Origin: Sulfidibacter corallicola | Lineage (GTDB): Bacteria; Acidobacteriota; Holophagae; Acanthopleuribacterales; Acanthopleuribacteraceae | Length of the DNA: 64,000 nucleotides | Assembly: GCF_017498545.1 (NCBI RefSeq) | Contig: NZ_CP071793.1 | Location: 4,675,001 to 4,739,000 of the forward strand | Direction: 5' to 3' | Shown here: one piece after another, positions 52,262 through 63,554 of the stretch | How positions within the stretch are numbered: position 1 is the stretch's first letter | Layout of the letters: every line of letters starts with the position of its first letter | The notes under the pieces: generated by a model | Database searches by the model: none | Seen by the model: only the letters and a program-made list of their open reading frames with translations | Told to the model about the DNA's origin: nothing | Position numbers and translations under genes: made by a program

Positions 52262-53520
52262 ACATCAAGCTGCTGTGGCCGTCGCTGATCCTCATGTTCG
52301 GGGCGGCATTTCTCACGTTCCACCTTTTTCAAAGCCAGTTTTCGGGAGGACTGTTGAACGTGGCGCTCGACCCGAGAGTCCGCGAAATGCTGGCCCAAGG
52401 CATGGACGACCAAAAGGCCCTGGCCGATTTGGACCCGGAACGGGAACTGGAGTACCGCAGCCGCTTCGAGGAGCTCAAACAATTCCAGGCGCGTTACCTG
52501 ATCCTGGAACACAACCGCGAACAGATCGAATCGCGCTTCGAGCTGGCGATGATGATCGTGTTGGCCCTGATTCTCGGCGGCAGTGCCGCCTTCTACTATT
52601 GGGACTACGCGACGGGCGAGCGCCGGCTGAGACGCCTGCAGACCCACCTTGCCGCGTTGGCCGAGGGGCGCACCGACATCGTGGTCGACGACCATCGCCG
52701 CGACCGCCTGGGCCGGATCGCCCGCATGATCGAGGAGACCTCGCGCGTCATCGCGGTACAGCGGACCCGCCTGGCCAGCCTGGAGAATCTCTCCTCGTGG
52801 CAGGAGGCGGCCCGGCGTCACGCCCACGAAATCCGCACCCCCCTGACGGCGGCGCGCATGGAACTCAACCAACTTCGTCGCCTGATTCGCGATCGGGCGC
52901 CCGATTTGACCGTCGCGTACACGGAAATCGAAGAGAGCGTCCAGGAGGAACTGGATCGCCTCAAGGAATTCACCCAGGAATTCACCTCGTTCGCTCGCCT
53001 GGGTCAACCCAAACCGGAACCGGTCGACATGGACCACATGCTGGCCCGTTTCGCCACCTTCTTCGAAGACGCCTGGGAGCACCTGACCCTCGATTTCGAG
53101 CAACCGGAACGACCGACGCCGACCCTCGAGTTGGATCGCGAAATGGTGCGCCGCGTACTCATGAACCTCTGCAACAACGCGGCACTGGCGATGGCGGATC
53201 GGCCCGGCCTGATCCGGTTCGCGGCCCGCACGGAGGGCTCGCAAGTCGTGGTGTCGATCAGGGACGACGGCCCCGGCATCGACCCCAAGGTTCGGCCCCA
53301 CCTGTTCAAACCCTACACCACGACGCGGGCGATCGGGGAAGGCATGGGGCTGGGCCTTTCCATATGCAAAAAAATCATGTTGGATCACGGCGGCGACCTG
53401 TTGCTGGCGCACACCGGATCGGACGGCACCGAATTCCACCTGATCTTCGCGCTTCCTTCGGGAACGGATCGGGAACGACCTTCGGAACAGAACAAGGAGC
53501 GGGCACATGAACACGACTAG
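52258..53520 (+). CDS. NtrY-like membrane sensor histidine kinase
   Basis: A 420-residue inner-membrane kinase. Two membrane helices (about 5-25 and 100-122) flank a periplasmic region of about 75 residues with a coiled-coil look. A HAMP-like segment follows (RRLQTHLAALAEGRTDIVVDDHRRDRLGRI). HisKA has RRHAHEIRTPLTAAR with the phospho-acceptor His. The ATP-binding domain is complete: LMNLCNNAALAM, IRDDGPGI, KPYTTTRAIGEGMGLGLSICKK. The 14-nt overlap with the regulator gene and the ATGA junction with the upstream gene show a tight operon. It should phosphorylate the NtrC-type regulator. Confidence 0.93.
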   Translation: MNIKLLWPSLILMFGAAFLTFHLFQSQFSGGLLNVALDPRVREMLAQGMDDQKALADLDPERELEYRSRFEELKQFQARYLILEHNREQIESRFELAMMIVLALILGGSAAFYYWDYATGERRLRRLQTHLAALAEGRTDIVVDDHRRDRLGRIARMIEETSRVIAVQRTRLASLENLSSWQEAARRHAHEIRTPLTAARMELNQLRRLIRDRAPDLTVAYTEIEESVQEELDRLKEFTQEFTSFARLGQPKPEPVDMDHMLARFATFFEDAWEHLTLDFEQPERPTPTLELDREMVRRVLMNLCNNAALAMADRPGLIRFAARTEGSQVVVSIRDDGPGIDPKVRPHLFKPYTTTRAIGEGMGLGLSICKKIMLDHGGDLLLAHTGSDGTEFHLIFALPSGTDRERPSEQNKERAHEHD

Positions 53521-54913
53521 CGGAAACGCCTGGATCTGGGTGGTGGAAGACAATCTCAAGATTCGTCGCAACACGATGTTCCAACTGGAGGAGGCGGGCT
53601 ACCGCACCGAGGGGCTGGCGACGGCGGAAGAGGCCCACGTGCGGTTGCGGGAAGGCAGCGATCGGGCGCCGGATCTCCTGCTGTTGGACGTGCGCCTGCC
53701 CGGGGTCAGCGGAGTGGAACTGGCGGCCCGACTGCACAAGGACAACCTGCTGCCGCCGACGATCATTTTTTCCGGTGAAGCGTCCATCAGCGAAACGGTG
53801 GAGGCCCTGCGACTGGGGGTCTACGACTTCCTGGAAAAACCGGTCTCCAACGAGCGGTTGCTGCATTCGATCCACAACTGCCTCGAGAACGCCAAATTGA
53901 AACGCCACATCCGCGAACTGGAGCAGAACAAGCCGCGCGGACCCAAGATTCTCGGCGAGAGCGCCATGGTGGTCGCCCTGCGGCGCCAAATCGACAAGGT
54001 CGCGCCGACCCAGGCACGCGTCCTGATTCGAGGCGAAAGCGGGTCGGGCAAGGAATTGGTGGCGGCGGCCATTCACGAGCAGAGTTCGCGCCGAAACGGG
54101 CCCTTCGTCAAGATCAACTGCGCGGCGATTCCGGCCCACCTGATCGAGGCCGAACTCTTCGGTCACGTACGCGGGGCCTTCACCGATGCCCGCCACGACA
54201 AACCGGGCATGTTCGAGCAGGCCAACGGCGGCTCGCTGTTCCTCGACGAAATCGGCGACATGGCGATTCACCTGCAGGCGCGCCTGCTGCGGGTACTGGA
54301 AGACGGGACGGTGCGCCGCGTGGGCGACACGCGCGACCGGCGCGTGGACGTTCGCGTCGTGGCAGCCACCCACTGCGATTTGGAACACATGGTGCGTACC
54401 GGCGAGTTCCGTCAGGACCTGTACTTCCGGTTGTCGGCATTGCCGCTTCAGGTGCCTTCGCTGCGCGAGCGCCTGGACGACCTGCCGTTGTTGTTCACCC
54501 ACTTCGCCAACCGCGCCAGCGAGTACCACAAAATTCCCCGACGCCAGATCGAACCCGAAGTCTTCGAGGTGCTCAGGAACTACCACTGGCCAGGTAACAT
54601 TAGGGAATTAAAGAACTTGGCAGAACGAATGGTCATTTTCGGCGGCGATCCGCTGTCGGCCGACCAAATCCCGCTCTCGCCCTCCGGCGACAGCATCGTG
54701 GCCGGAACCGGTTTGCTGAATACCGACCAACTGATGCCGTTCCAGGAGCTGAAGGAGTTTCGGCGCCGTTGCGAGAAGGAATACCTTCAGACCGTGTTGA
54801 CCCACACGCGCTGGAACGTGACGGCCGCCGCCAAGATCTTGGGGGTTCAGCGGCCCTACATGCACCAAAAAATGAACCAGCTCGACATCAGTCGTCCGAT
54901 CGAGGAAGACTGA
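53507..54913 (+). CDS. NtrC/NtrX-type response regulator with GAFTDA loop
   Basis: A 468-residue regulator. The receiver domain has WVVEDN, phospho-acceptor Asp in LLLDVRLPG, and Lys in FLEKPV. The AAA+ domain has Walker A GESGSGKE, Walker B LFLDEIGDM, and the arginine-finger regions FRQDLYFRLS and WPGNIRELKNL. The sigma-54 contact loop reads GAFTDA where the consensus is GAFTGA. Some activators with this change no longer work with sigma-54, so it may act another way. A Fis-type helix-turn-helix ends the protein (NVTAAAKILGVQRPYMHQKM). It is probably phosphorylated by the upstream kinase; targets are unknown. Confidence 0.93.
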   Translation: MNTTSGNAWIWVVEDNLKIRRNTMFQLEEAGYRTEGLATAEEAHVRLREGSDRAPDLLLLDVRLPGVSGVELAARLHKDNLLPPTIIFSGEASISETVEALRLGVYDFLEKPVSNERLLHSIHNCLENAKLKRHIRELEQNKPRGPKILGESAMVVALRRQIDKVAPTQARVLIRGESGSGKELVAAAIHEQSSRRNGPFVKINCAAIPAHLIEAELFGHVRGAFTDARHDKPGMFEQANGGSLFLDEIGDMAIHLQARLLRVLEDGTVRRVGDTRDRRVDVRVVAATHCDLEHMVRTGEFRQDLYFRLSALPLQVPSLRERLDDLPLLFTHFANRASEYHKIPRRQIEPEVFEVLRNYHWPGNIRELKNLAERMVIFGGDPLSADQIPLSPSGDSIVAGTGLLNTDQLMPFQELKEFRRRCEKEYLQTVLTHTRWNVTAAAKILGVQRPYMHQKMNQLDISRPIEED

Positions 54914-54966
54914 GAGGCGGCACCCGGCAGGTCCGCCCCGGGGAACACCCCATAGATCGGCGCGAA

Positions 54967-55407
54967 TCAGGACTCCAGCGCGGCGACCTTGTCCAGGCGT
55001 TTCTGGTGGCGGCCACCCTCGAACTCGGATTCGCAGAACTTGGCGACGACGCGCTCGGCCACGGCATCTTGAATGGCACGGGCGCCCACGCAGATGACAT
55101 TGGCGTTGTTGTGGTTGCGCGCCATTTGGGCCTCGAACTCGGTGCGGCACAGGGCGGCGCGAATACCCTGGAACTTGTTGGCGGCGATCGACATACCGAT
55201 GCCGGTCCCACAGATGAGGATGCCCTTGCCCTCGTCATCCTGAAGCACCGCTTGCGCGACGCGCTTGGCATAGTCGGGATAATCGACCGAATCCTCGTTT
55301 TCCGTACCCAAATCCTGAACCTGATAACCCTTCTGGGCAAGCATCGGCTTCAGATGCTCCTTGAGTTTGTAACCGGCATGATCACAGGCGATGTACAGCT
55401 TGGCCAA
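54967..55407 (-). CDS. rpiB: Ribose-5-phosphate isomerase B
   Basis: It interconverts ribose 5-phosphate and ribulose 5-phosphate in the pentose-phosphate pathway. The 146 residues show IACDHAGYKLKEHLK, VDYPDYAKRVA, ILICGTGIGMSIAANKFQGIRAALC (anion-binding loop and the cysteine base) and ARNHNNANVICVGAR. The start is TTG, with GGAGG 5 nt upstream, giving the family N-terminus MAKLYIACDHAG. It converges on the NtrC-type gene. Single gene. Confidence 0.95.
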   Translation of the reverse strand: MAKLYIACDHAGYKLKEHLKPMLAQKGYQVQDLGTENEDSVDYPDYAKRVAQAVLQDDEGKGILICGTGIGMSIAANKFQGIRAALCRTEFEAQMARNHNNANVICVGARAIQDAVAERVVAKFCESEFEGGRHQKRLDKVAALES

Positions 55408-55539
55408 AATCTCCTCCGAAAGGGATGGTGTTCGATCGGCGAACCGAACCGGTTCTTCCCGTCAAAATCCTAGCCCAGTGCCCCTCCAGAAACTAGCGCT
55501 TTTCTTTTCGGGAGATGGCCCTCGAGCCGGCATCACGGA

Positions 55540-55624
55540 AACGGCTTGCACAAGCGCTGAAGATAGCGTCGAAAACCGACTCAGCGCCTCTCTCGTCGAT
55601 GCGGGAACTCTCGTCGTTCGGGTT
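55540..55624. repeat. Diverged copy of the hairpin repeat family
   Basis: On the minus strand it reads GAGAGTTCCCGCATCGACG followed by AGAGAGGCGCTGAG, matching the left part of the units at 23.3 and 40.3 kb. The hairpin part is not clear. It lies immediately past the stop codon of the TraB-family gene. Confidence 0.5.
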
Positions 55625-56878
55625 TCACCCGAGCAGGGTGACCAACCAGCCCAAGCTGAAGAAGGTCCCGGCCATGGATCCCAGGTTGGCCATGAAAAAC
55701 ACCACCAGACAGCGGGTGAACTGGTTGGTGTAGAACCCCTTGAGCGAGCGGATGTCGTTAGGAATGTTCTCGCAATCTTCCACGGTGGGCTTGCGCTGCC
55801 AGGCCTCCACCAAGCCCACGACCATGCCGGCCCCCAGCGAAGGGTTCAGCGAGGTCAGCGGCGCCGACAAAAACCCACTCAGGACACTGAGCGGCCGGGC
55901 GCCCGCCAGCATGGTGAACACGCCGCACATGATGGAGTTGGGCAGGATCCAGGCCGTCAACATATCCATGATCGCCTGATCCTTGTGCTTTTGGTAACCC
56001 ACGATGAACAGCGCCAACACGATGATCGGAATGGCCCATTGGGCGATCTTGATGAGGCGCGAGGGCGGCGGAATCTTGTTGATGGCCTCGCGATCGACCG
56101 GCTTGCCGAAGTGACGGGACATGCCCTGAACGTGACCGGCACCGACGATCGCCACGATCTTTTCACCTTCGGCTTCCTCGATTTTGGACATCAGGAAGGC
56201 GTCCCGTTCGTCGATGAGCGGTTCCTTGACCTCCGGCAACGCCTCGGCAAAGGCCTCCATCGCGTCGGTCAGTTGATCCTTTTCCTTAAGGGCTTCCAGC
56301 TCCTCTTCGGTGATTTCCTCTTTGGAGAGCATGCTCTCCAACAATTCACCCAAGACGGCGAACTTCTTCCAAAAAGAGAGGTTGCTCCAGGTCCGCTTGA
56401 GGGTGACCTGGATGTCGCGATCCGCCAGGACCAACTTGGCGCCCACTTCCTCGGCCTTGCGCACGCCTTCCAGGAGTTCGGACCCGGGTTTGACGCCGAC
56501 TTGATCACCCATGCGTCGCTGAAAGGACGCGAACGCCAGGTTGGCCAGAAGGAACAGTGCCTTGCCGTCTTTGATGACCTGGCCGATGTTGAGCTTTTTC
56601 CACTGATTCTCATCGGTAATGGCGCGATAGCGCGTTTCACACAGCTCCACGCAAACGGTGTCGGGCCGGATTTCGTCGATGACGCGCGCCACTTCCTCGA
56701 CGCTTCGGGCCGAGATGTGGGCGGTGCCGACGATGTAATAGGTCTTGCCGTCTTTGTTGAGGGTGAGAACGTTGCCCTCGTTCGCGGGTTCCGCCGGGGT
56801 CGAAGGTGCGGCGGCGTTGGTGTTGGGTGCCGAGGATGCCGAATCAGCGGGCGTTTGCGTCGGCGTGGAGTTGGACAT
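55625..56878 (-). CDS. TraB/PrgY-family membrane protein
   Basis: A 417-residue protein from the ATG at 56878. A disordered N-terminus rich in Thr, Pro and Ala (about 1-35) is followed by the TraB domain: YYIVGTAHISARSVEEVARVIDEIRPDTVCVELCETRY, then LANLAFASFQRRMGDQVGVKPGSELLEGV, VLADRDIQVTL and VAIVGAGHVQGM. Three or four C-terminal membrane helices follow (PIIVLALFIVGY, MLTAWILPNSIMCGVF, and the end). The fold is related to TIKI/EreA-like proteins with conserved GxxH, Glu and Arg. In Enterococcus PrgY reduces pheromone activity; the role here is unknown. Single gene. Confidence 0.9.
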   Translation of the reverse strand: MSNSTPTQTPADSASSAPNTNAAAPSTPAEPANEGNVLTLNKDGKTYYIVGTAHISARSVEEVARVIDEIRPDTVCVELCETRYRAITDENQWKKLNIGQVIKDGKALFLLANLAFASFQRRMGDQVGVKPGSELLEGVRKAEEVGAKLVLADRDIQVTLKRTWSNLSFWKKFAVLGELLESMLSKEEITEEELEALKEKDQLTDAMEAFAEALPEVKEPLIDERDAFLMSKIEEAEGEKIVAIVGAGHVQGMSRHFGKPVDREAINKIPPPSRLIKIAQWAIPIIVLALFIVGYQKHKDQAIMDMLTAWILPNSIMCGVFTMLAGARPLSVLSGFLSAPLTSLNPSLGAGMVVGLVEAWQRKPTVEDCENIPNDIRSLKGFYTNQFTRCLVVFFMANLGSMAGTFFSLGWLVTLLG

Positions 56879-57642
56879 GGTGCTATAGCCTTGTGGCGAA
56901 TTTGCCTGGCGGGGAAGGTCGTTGACGAACCCGGGAACGACGCAAACCGCGTGGCGACCTGCATCGCACGCCCGAACGCGATCGATCGGGCGCGACGACA
57001 CCCGTTGGAGAGATGCCATCTCTGTCAGTCTAACGACGGTCGTCATCGGAATGCTTCCCGTCGGGTTCGCAAGGTTCGAATCTCGAAGATGCCGGACAGA
57101 CAGTCTCCGCCTCGAGCGGAGAGAGATCGTCCATTGTACAGGAGGTAGCGGCGGCTTTCCAAGTCGGGAATGGCGCCGGCGGGGCGAATGGCGCGCCAAG
57201 ACCCATCGCCCGACACCGCCAAATCGGTGAACGTGATCTGCCCCACGCTTGGGCCTGCGGGTTCCGATCCAGGGCGGGAATGTGCGACCGATAACCGACC
57301 ACGTGAGCGATCCTTCTTAAAATGAGCCGCATCGCCCTCGAGATCGCCCCGTGGAATCAAGGGTTCCGAGATAGGGATTGCAACCCCGATCGAACTATGC
57401 GTGAATGGGTTCATCCTCTACAACCCATGCCGGTTCTCACGGGCACGCCGTCGGGATCCATGAGGCGAATGTCCCGGATGCGGTCGCGGGTGCCGTCGGC
57501 GCGTCGGTGCCCCGCGGTTCACGCCGTTTGTCGCGGCGATGAGGCGGTGCAGCCCCTCGCAGGTACTTCGGCGAACGGCCGATCTCACTCAATCCTCCAT
57601 TCCGCGAATCACCGAACCACACGAAAGAAAGGATGATGTGCC
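56879..57642. other. Intergenic region between TraB-family and Ig-repeat genes
   Basis: About 760 nt between divergent genes. No frame is protein-like. A stretch with GGTTCGAATC near 57070 is not a tRNA because no stems form around it. I see nothing else. Confidence 0.4.
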
Positions 57643-60570
57643 ATGACTGCCGTCAACCCAGGAGGCCGAACCCCGAGCTCGGCCCGTCATTTGATACTGC
57701 TCGCGCTTCTCTTCGCTTCGAGCTCGGCTTTCGCCCAGATCAAGCTGAAGCTCGGCAGTGATTTTCAGTTCTGTCGCTCAGAGATCACGCAACAAACCTG
57801 TGTCCAGGTACCCATCATCATCGAAGATCCGACCGGCGGCCTGGATTTGGTCCAGCTTTTCGCCACCATCGTGCTCGAAGGGGACACCATCAACCTGGTC
57901 AACGATTCCGGCGGCGAGTACACCGTCACCAATTTCCGTCCCTCGCCTTCCAGTACGACCGGGATCGCCAATCCCGGGGTCGACCTCGCCAATCCCGGCA
58001 ACAGCCCCGCCTCGCCCTCGTGCGGGGTGATCCGAAACCAGGCCACCGAGGGCACGGGCCCCGCCATCGATTTCGTCACCAACTCCTCCGGCTTCATCCT
58101 GCTTTCCAACAGCGCCAGCTCGGCCACGATCAACGATGCCAAACAGGTCAGTTTCTTCGACCTCGGCGGCACGGGTTTCTTTTCGACCACCCAGGACGAA
58201 GACGTCCTGATCGGGGTGTTGGAACTGCCGGTCATCGCCAATCCCAACGCCGGCACGATCACCGTTCGCGCCACCACCAACGCCGAATTCAACCAATCCA
58301 ACTTCTATGAAACGACCGGCGGTGGGGGCCTGACCCTGCTCGACATCTCCGAAGCCTCGATCACCATCGACCTGACCGAAGCGCCGGTGATCACCACCCA
58401 TCCCACCGACCAGTCGAACATCTGCACCGGTGACGTGGTGAACTTCAGCGTGGTCTCCAACACGGCCGGCAGCCTGAGCTACCAGTGGCAGAAGGACACC
58501 GTCGACATCCCCGGCGCCACCAACAGCTCCTACAGCATCGCCAACGTGGCCCTGGCCGACGCCGGCAGCTACCGCTGTGTGATCACCAACAATTGCGGTT
58601 CGACCACCTCGAACGCCGCCTCCCTGACGGTCCAGTCCGGCGTTTCGGTCGACAGCCAGCCCCAGAACGCCTCGGTCTGTGACGGCGATCCGGCCCAGTT
58701 CAGCGTGACCGTCTCGGGCGCGGGCCCGATCACCTATCAGTGGCGCAAGGACACCGTCAACATCGGCGGTGCCACCGGCAGCACCTACAACATCGCCAGC
58801 GCCAGTGCGGGCGACGAAGGCAGCTACGATTGTTTGATCACCAGCCCCTGCGGCACCATCACCTCCACGGCAGCCACCTTGTCCGTGACCTCGGGCCTGG
58901 CCGTCGACACCCATCCCAACGGCGCCACCGAATGCCCCGGCGCCAACGTGTCCTTCACCGTGGCCGCCAGCGGCGAGGGTTCCTTGACCTACCAGTGGCG
59001 CAAGGACACCGTCAATCTGCCGGGCGAGACCTCGGCCACCCTCAGCCTGACCAACATCGACGCGGCCGATGCCGGCGCCTATTCCTGCGTGATCGGCAAC
59101 GGCTGCACCACGGTCACCTCCAACGACGCGACCCTGACCGTCAACGAAGAGGTCTCGATCCAAACCCAACCGCAAGCGGCGGCGGTGTGCCCCGGCAACG
59201 ACACCTCGTTCACCGTCATGGCCCAGGGCACCGGCGTCCTGACCTACCAGTGGCAGAAAGACACCGTCAACATTCCCGGCGCCACCAGCGCCACCCTCAA
59301 CCTGACCGGCGTCGATGGGGACGACGTCGCCAGCTATCGCTGTGTGATCACCAACGTCTGTGGTTCGCTCACTTCGAACGCCGCGAACTTGACCCTGCAA
59401 GCCGGTGTCTCGGTAGACAGCCAACCGCAGAACACCACGGTCTGCAACGGCGACCCCGCCCAGTTCAGTGTCAGCGTGTCGGGCGCGGGTTCGGTCACCT
59501 ACCAGTGGCGCAAGAACACCGTCGACATTCCCGGCGCCACCGGCAGCACCTACAACATCGCCGACGCGGACGAAGCGGATGAAGGCAGTTACGACTGCGT
59601 CATCAACAGCGACTGCGGCAACGCGACCTCCACGGCGGCCACCTTGACGGTGACCACCGACCTGGCCATCGACACCCAGCCCAACAACGCCCAGGACTGC
59701 CCCGGCGACAACGCCTCCTTCACCGTGGTCGCCAGCGGCGATGGTTCCTTCACCTACCAATGGCGCAAGGATACCGTCGACCTCCCCGGCGAGACCTCGG
59801 CCACCCTCAGCCTGGCAAACATCGACGCGGACGATGCCGGCGCCTATTCCTGCGTGGTCAGCAACGGCTGCACCTCGGTCACCTCCAACGACGGCACCCT
59901 GACCGTGTTGGATCTGGTCACGATCCAGACCCAGCCGCAATCGGTCGTCGCCTGCCCCGGCGAGAACGCGTCCTTCACGGTCGTGGCCCAGGGCTCCGGC
60001 ACCTTGACCTACCAATGGCGCAAGGACAACGTCAACATCCCCGGCGCCACCTCGGCCACCTTCAGTCTCACACCGGTCCAAGCCGGTGACAGCGGCAGTT
60101 ACACCTGTGTGGTGAGCGGCGCCTGCGACAGCGCGACGACGGCACCGGCGACGCTGGTCGGCGATCTGGAGGCCACCATCACCAACGGCGACATCGCCCA
60201 GGGACTGAGCGTCATCACGTTGAACTCGCAGGTCGACTGCGGCGAACCCGATTTCAGCTATTCGTGGACGGAAGTCGGTGATCCGACGGTGTTGGGAACC
60301 CAAGCCACCCTGGCCCTTTCACCGGCGCCGCAAGCCACCACGACCTACGAGGTCGAAGTGACCGACGCCACGTCCGCCAGCGTGACCGATCGGGTGACGG
60401 TCTTGGTCAGCCCGATTTCGCTGGATGCGGACGGCAACGGATTCAACACCATCGCGGATCTCTGGTTCGTCGGCCAGGGTTGGCCGGACGACCTGGATTT
60501 CGACGTGGACGAGGACGATCTCCTGACCGTGCTCGACCTGCTGTACATCAACCTGGGTGATCCCGAATAA
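57643..60570 (+). CDS. Large secreted protein with seven Ig-like repeats and a dockerin-like C-terminus
   Basis: A 975-residue secreted protein. A signal peptide ends near SSAFAQ (about residue 32). Residues 33-245 resemble a cohesin-like beta domain (IIIEDPTGGLDLVQLFATIVL). Seven Ig-like domains of about 85 residues follow (about 247-845), each with TYQWxKDTVxxPGAT and GSYxCVIxxxCG, and three cysteines per unit. The C-terminus LDADGNGFNTIADLWF and LDFDVDEDDLLTVLDLLYI resembles a dockerin with two Ca-binding loops. The pairing of a cohesin-like and a dockerin-like end suggests surface assembly or adhesion, an inference. Units 2-4 and 5-7 are a duplicated block. A clear terminator follows. Confidence 0.85.
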   Translation: MTAVNPGGRTPSSARHLILLALLFASSSAFAQIKLKLGSDFQFCRSEITQQTCVQVPIIIEDPTGGLDLVQLFATIVLEGDTINLVNDSGGEYTVTNFRPSPSSTTGIANPGVDLANPGNSPASPSCGVIRNQATEGTGPAIDFVTNSSGFILLSNSASSATINDAKQVSFFDLGGTGFFSTTQDEDVLIGVLELPVIANPNAGTITVRATTNAEFNQSNFYETTGGGGLTLLDISEASITIDLTEAPVITTHPTDQSNICTGDVVNFSVVSNTAGSLSYQWQKDTVDIPGATNSSYSIANVALADAGSYRCVITNNCGSTTSNAASLTVQSGVSVDSQPQNASVCDGDPAQFSVTVSGAGPITYQWRKDTVNIGGATGSTYNIASASAGDEGSYDCLITSPCGTITSTAATLSVTSGLAVDTHPNGATECPGANVSFTVAASGEGSLTYQWRKDTVNLPGETSATLSLTNIDAADAGAYSCVIGNGCTTVTSNDATLTVNEEVSIQTQPQAAAVCPGNDTSFTVMAQGTGVLTYQWQKDTVNIPGATSATLNLTGVDGDDVASYRCVITNVCGSLTSNAANLTLQAGVSVDSQPQNTTVCNGDPAQFSVSVSGAGSVTYQWRKNTVDIPGATGSTYNIADADEADEGSYDCVINSDCGNATSTAATLTVTTDLAIDTQPNNAQDCPGDNASFTVVASGDGSFTYQWRKDTVDLPGETSATLSLANIDADDAGAYSCVVSNGCTSVTSNDGTLTVLDLVTIQTQPQSVVACPGENASFTVVAQGSGTLTYQWRKDNVNIPGATSATFSLTPVQAGDSGSYTCVVSGACDSATTAPATLVGDLEATITNGDIAQGLSVITLNSQVDCGEPDFSYSWTEVGDPTVLGTQATLALSPAPQATTTYEVEVTDATSASVTDRVTVLVSPISLDADGNGFNTIADLWFVGQGWPDDLDFDVDEDDLLTVLDLLYINLGDPE

Positions 60571-60590
60571 TTCGCGATCGACGCAAAACG

Positions 60591-60622
60591 AAAACGGCGG
60601 TTCCACAAGGGCCGCCGTTTTT
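60591..60622 (+). terminator. Terminator after the Ig-repeat gene
   Basis: AAAACGGCGG (60591-60600) pairs with CCGCCGTTTT (60612-60621) around an 11-nt loop, followed by T-rich DNA. It can serve both strands; the next gene converges on it. Confidence 0.85.
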
Positions 60623-60654
60623 GGTTTTGGGGTTGGCCGCGAACATCGACCTCG

Positions 60655-60975
60655 CTACCCCTCGGGCTGCCATCCGAATAGACGGAGATTGATGCGGCCG
60701 CTTTCGCTGAACTCGACACCCTCGTCCTCGAGCTTGCCGCGCTGGCGCCGGTACTTCTCGGAATGCTCGGGGAAGGAAATGCGGCCCTGGCCGTTGACCA
60801 CGCGCTGCCAGGGGATGATCAGGCCCGGCGGCGTGGCCGCCAGGGCGTATCCCACGTGGCGCGCCTTGCGCGGCTCGCCCAAGAGCCGCGCAATCTGGCC
60901 GTAACTCGCCACCCGCCCCTCCGGAATTCGGTTCACCAGGCGCCAAACACGCTGATTCCAAGGTATTTGAGCCAT
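60655..60975 (-). CDS. Alkyltransferase-like protein (ATL, MGMT family)
   Basis: A 106-residue protein of the O6-alkylguanine-DNA alkyltransferase family. The helix-turn-helix and active-site region reads RVASYGQIARLLG, then AATPPGLIIPWQRVVNGQGRIS. In active enzymes the motif is PCHRV. Here Trp replaces the acceptor cysteine, which is typical of ATL proteins that bind O6-alkylguanine and pass the lesion to nucleotide excision repair. GGAGG lies 9 nt before the ATG. Single gene close to tex. Confidence 0.92.
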   Translation of the reverse strand: MAQIPWNQRVWRLVNRIPEGRVASYGQIARLLGEPRKARHVGYALAATPPGLIIPWQRVVNGQGRISFPEHSEKYRRQRGKLEDEGVEFSESGRINLRLFGWQPEG

Positions 60976-61032
60976 GTCGCCACACCTCCTTCATCGCCAG
61001 CGAGGTTTCGAGTTACGTCCGTCGATGGGGTT

Positions 61033-63366
<2,334 letters not shown>

Positions 63367-63554
63367 GGTTCCACCTGTGTGTGTCGCACGCGCACATCCA
63401 AGGCGCGGCATTCGAAATAAAGCGGACGGCAAGGTCCGGATGGCATGTGGATCAGGTCGGTCTTTCCATCAAACGCACAAAACCCACCGAACGATTCGAA
63501 GGTTCGGCAGGTTTTCCACGATCATCGGCGCTGACACGACATCGTCGATGACGA
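63367..63554. other. Spacer between lpxA and tex
   Basis: About 190 nt. I see no gene, terminator or promoter that I can defend. Confidence 0.4.

Noticed and set aside
57030-57110. A tRNA around GGTTCGAATC
   Set aside because: The flanking bases do not form a T-stem, and no anticodon or acceptor stems are present.
57778-60303. An 841-codon minus-strand frame opposite the Ig-repeat gene
   Set aside because: It is repetitive only because the Ig gene is repetitive; no signal peptide or recognisable fold.
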